A stretch of 41,974 nt of DNA from Aeromicrobium sp. (GTDB taxonomy: Bacteria > Actinomycetota > Actinomycetes > Propionibacteriales > Nocardioidaceae). Positions within the stretch are counted from its first letter, which is position 1; every line of letters starts with the position of its first letter. A program made the position numbers and the translations under genes. The notes beneath the pieces are model-generated. The model was not told the DNA's origin, did no database searches, and saw only the letters and a program-made list of their open reading frames with translations. Where the stretch lies: contig JACMOZ010000026.1 in NCBI GenBank assembly GCA_014377785.1, positions 1-41,974 of the forward strand, read 5' to 3'. Below, piece after piece: positions 41,881 to 41,974 of the stretch.

Positions 41881-41965
41881 GGCGGTGAGTTAGGCCCCAC
41901 GCAACCTGGAGTGGGGGTGAGTTAGGCACCACTCGATGGCGGGCCGTGGTGCGTAAGTCACCGCC
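41881..41965. repeat. REP-like repeat cluster: two direct and one inverted 20-bp copy
   Basis: GGCGGTGAGTTAGGCCCCAC (41881-41900), GGGGGTGAGTTAGGCACCAC (41913-41932) and, inverted, GTGGTGCGTAAGTCACCGCC (41946-41965). The second and third copies can fold into a long stem-loop with a 13-nt loop. It lies upstream of dgt at the window edge. It looks like a repetitive extragenic element; copy number in the genome is not known. Confidence 0.65.
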
Positions 41966-41974
41966 CACCGACCA

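Noticed and set aside
1-41974. CRISPR arrays, anti-phage systems, toxin-antitoxin pairs, biosynthetic clusters
   Set aside because: No regularly spaced repeats and no signature genes for these were seen on either strand.

Overview
The window is GC-rich DNA from an actinomycete (Actinomycetota). The evidence is a DUF3052–AhpE pair divergent from a homodimeric-type aceE, a DUF3145 gene, the dgt–dnaG–sigma factor–tRNA-Asn block, a MetP/MetS-type transporter pair, PucR-type regulation, and many genes whose start codon sits 5-7 nt after a TAnnnT -10 box with no Shine-Dalgarno sequence (leaderless). I cannot name the genus from the sequence.

Layout. 1-5214: a minus-strand operon for an ATP-dependent ketone carboxylase (two HyuA-like subunits around a small zinc subunit, the order of acetophenone carboxylase Apc1-Apc2-Apc3), divergent from an AcoR-like regulator. 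5287-8692: a heliorhodopsin, a divergent aquaporin and a glutathione-independent formaldehyde dehydrogenase. 8693-11169: a relic IS481 transposase, a MetP/MetS sodium-dependent amino-acid importer with its 37-residue small subunit, and a broken RibD-C/DHFR-like gene. 11170-18013: a probable mevalonate-catabolic operon (class II HMG-CoA reductase, 4-TM protein, sodium:solute symporter, acyl-CoA synthetase) next to a GAF/PucR regulator. 18348-20472: nhaA, a methyltransferase relic in frame upstream of it, and tRNA-Val(UAC). 20619-24422: AhpE-type peroxiredoxin, DUF3052 and the pyruvate dehydrogenase E1. 24494-31287: small core and accessory genes, including a PAP2 phosphatase, a hydrolase, an unusual membrane-anchored acyl carrier protein with an extracytoplasmic domain, a flavodoxin-like protein, DUF3145, a GNAT, PPK2, a CAU-anticodon tRNA, a PIG-L deacetylase and a small Cys-rich protein behind a perfect CsoR-like palindrome. 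31392-37868: pyruvate:quinone dehydrogenase, a gutted glutamate-synthase-like pseudogene, a GCS2 ligase, a lipoate-ligase-like protein, a membrane protein, an IS256 relic, a hemerythrin and an integrase relic. 37979-41843: tRNA-Asn, a sigma factor whose stop codon lies inside that tRNA, dnaG and dgt. The window ends in a cluster of REP-like repeats.

Functional picture. Substrate-induced catabolic operons (ketone carboxylation; mevalonate use) sit beside housekeeping replication, pyruvate and redox genes. Six decayed genes (IS481, RibD-C, methyltransferase, glutamate synthase, IS256, integrase) mark the junctions between the accessory blocks, so the accessory parts look like old insertion sites.
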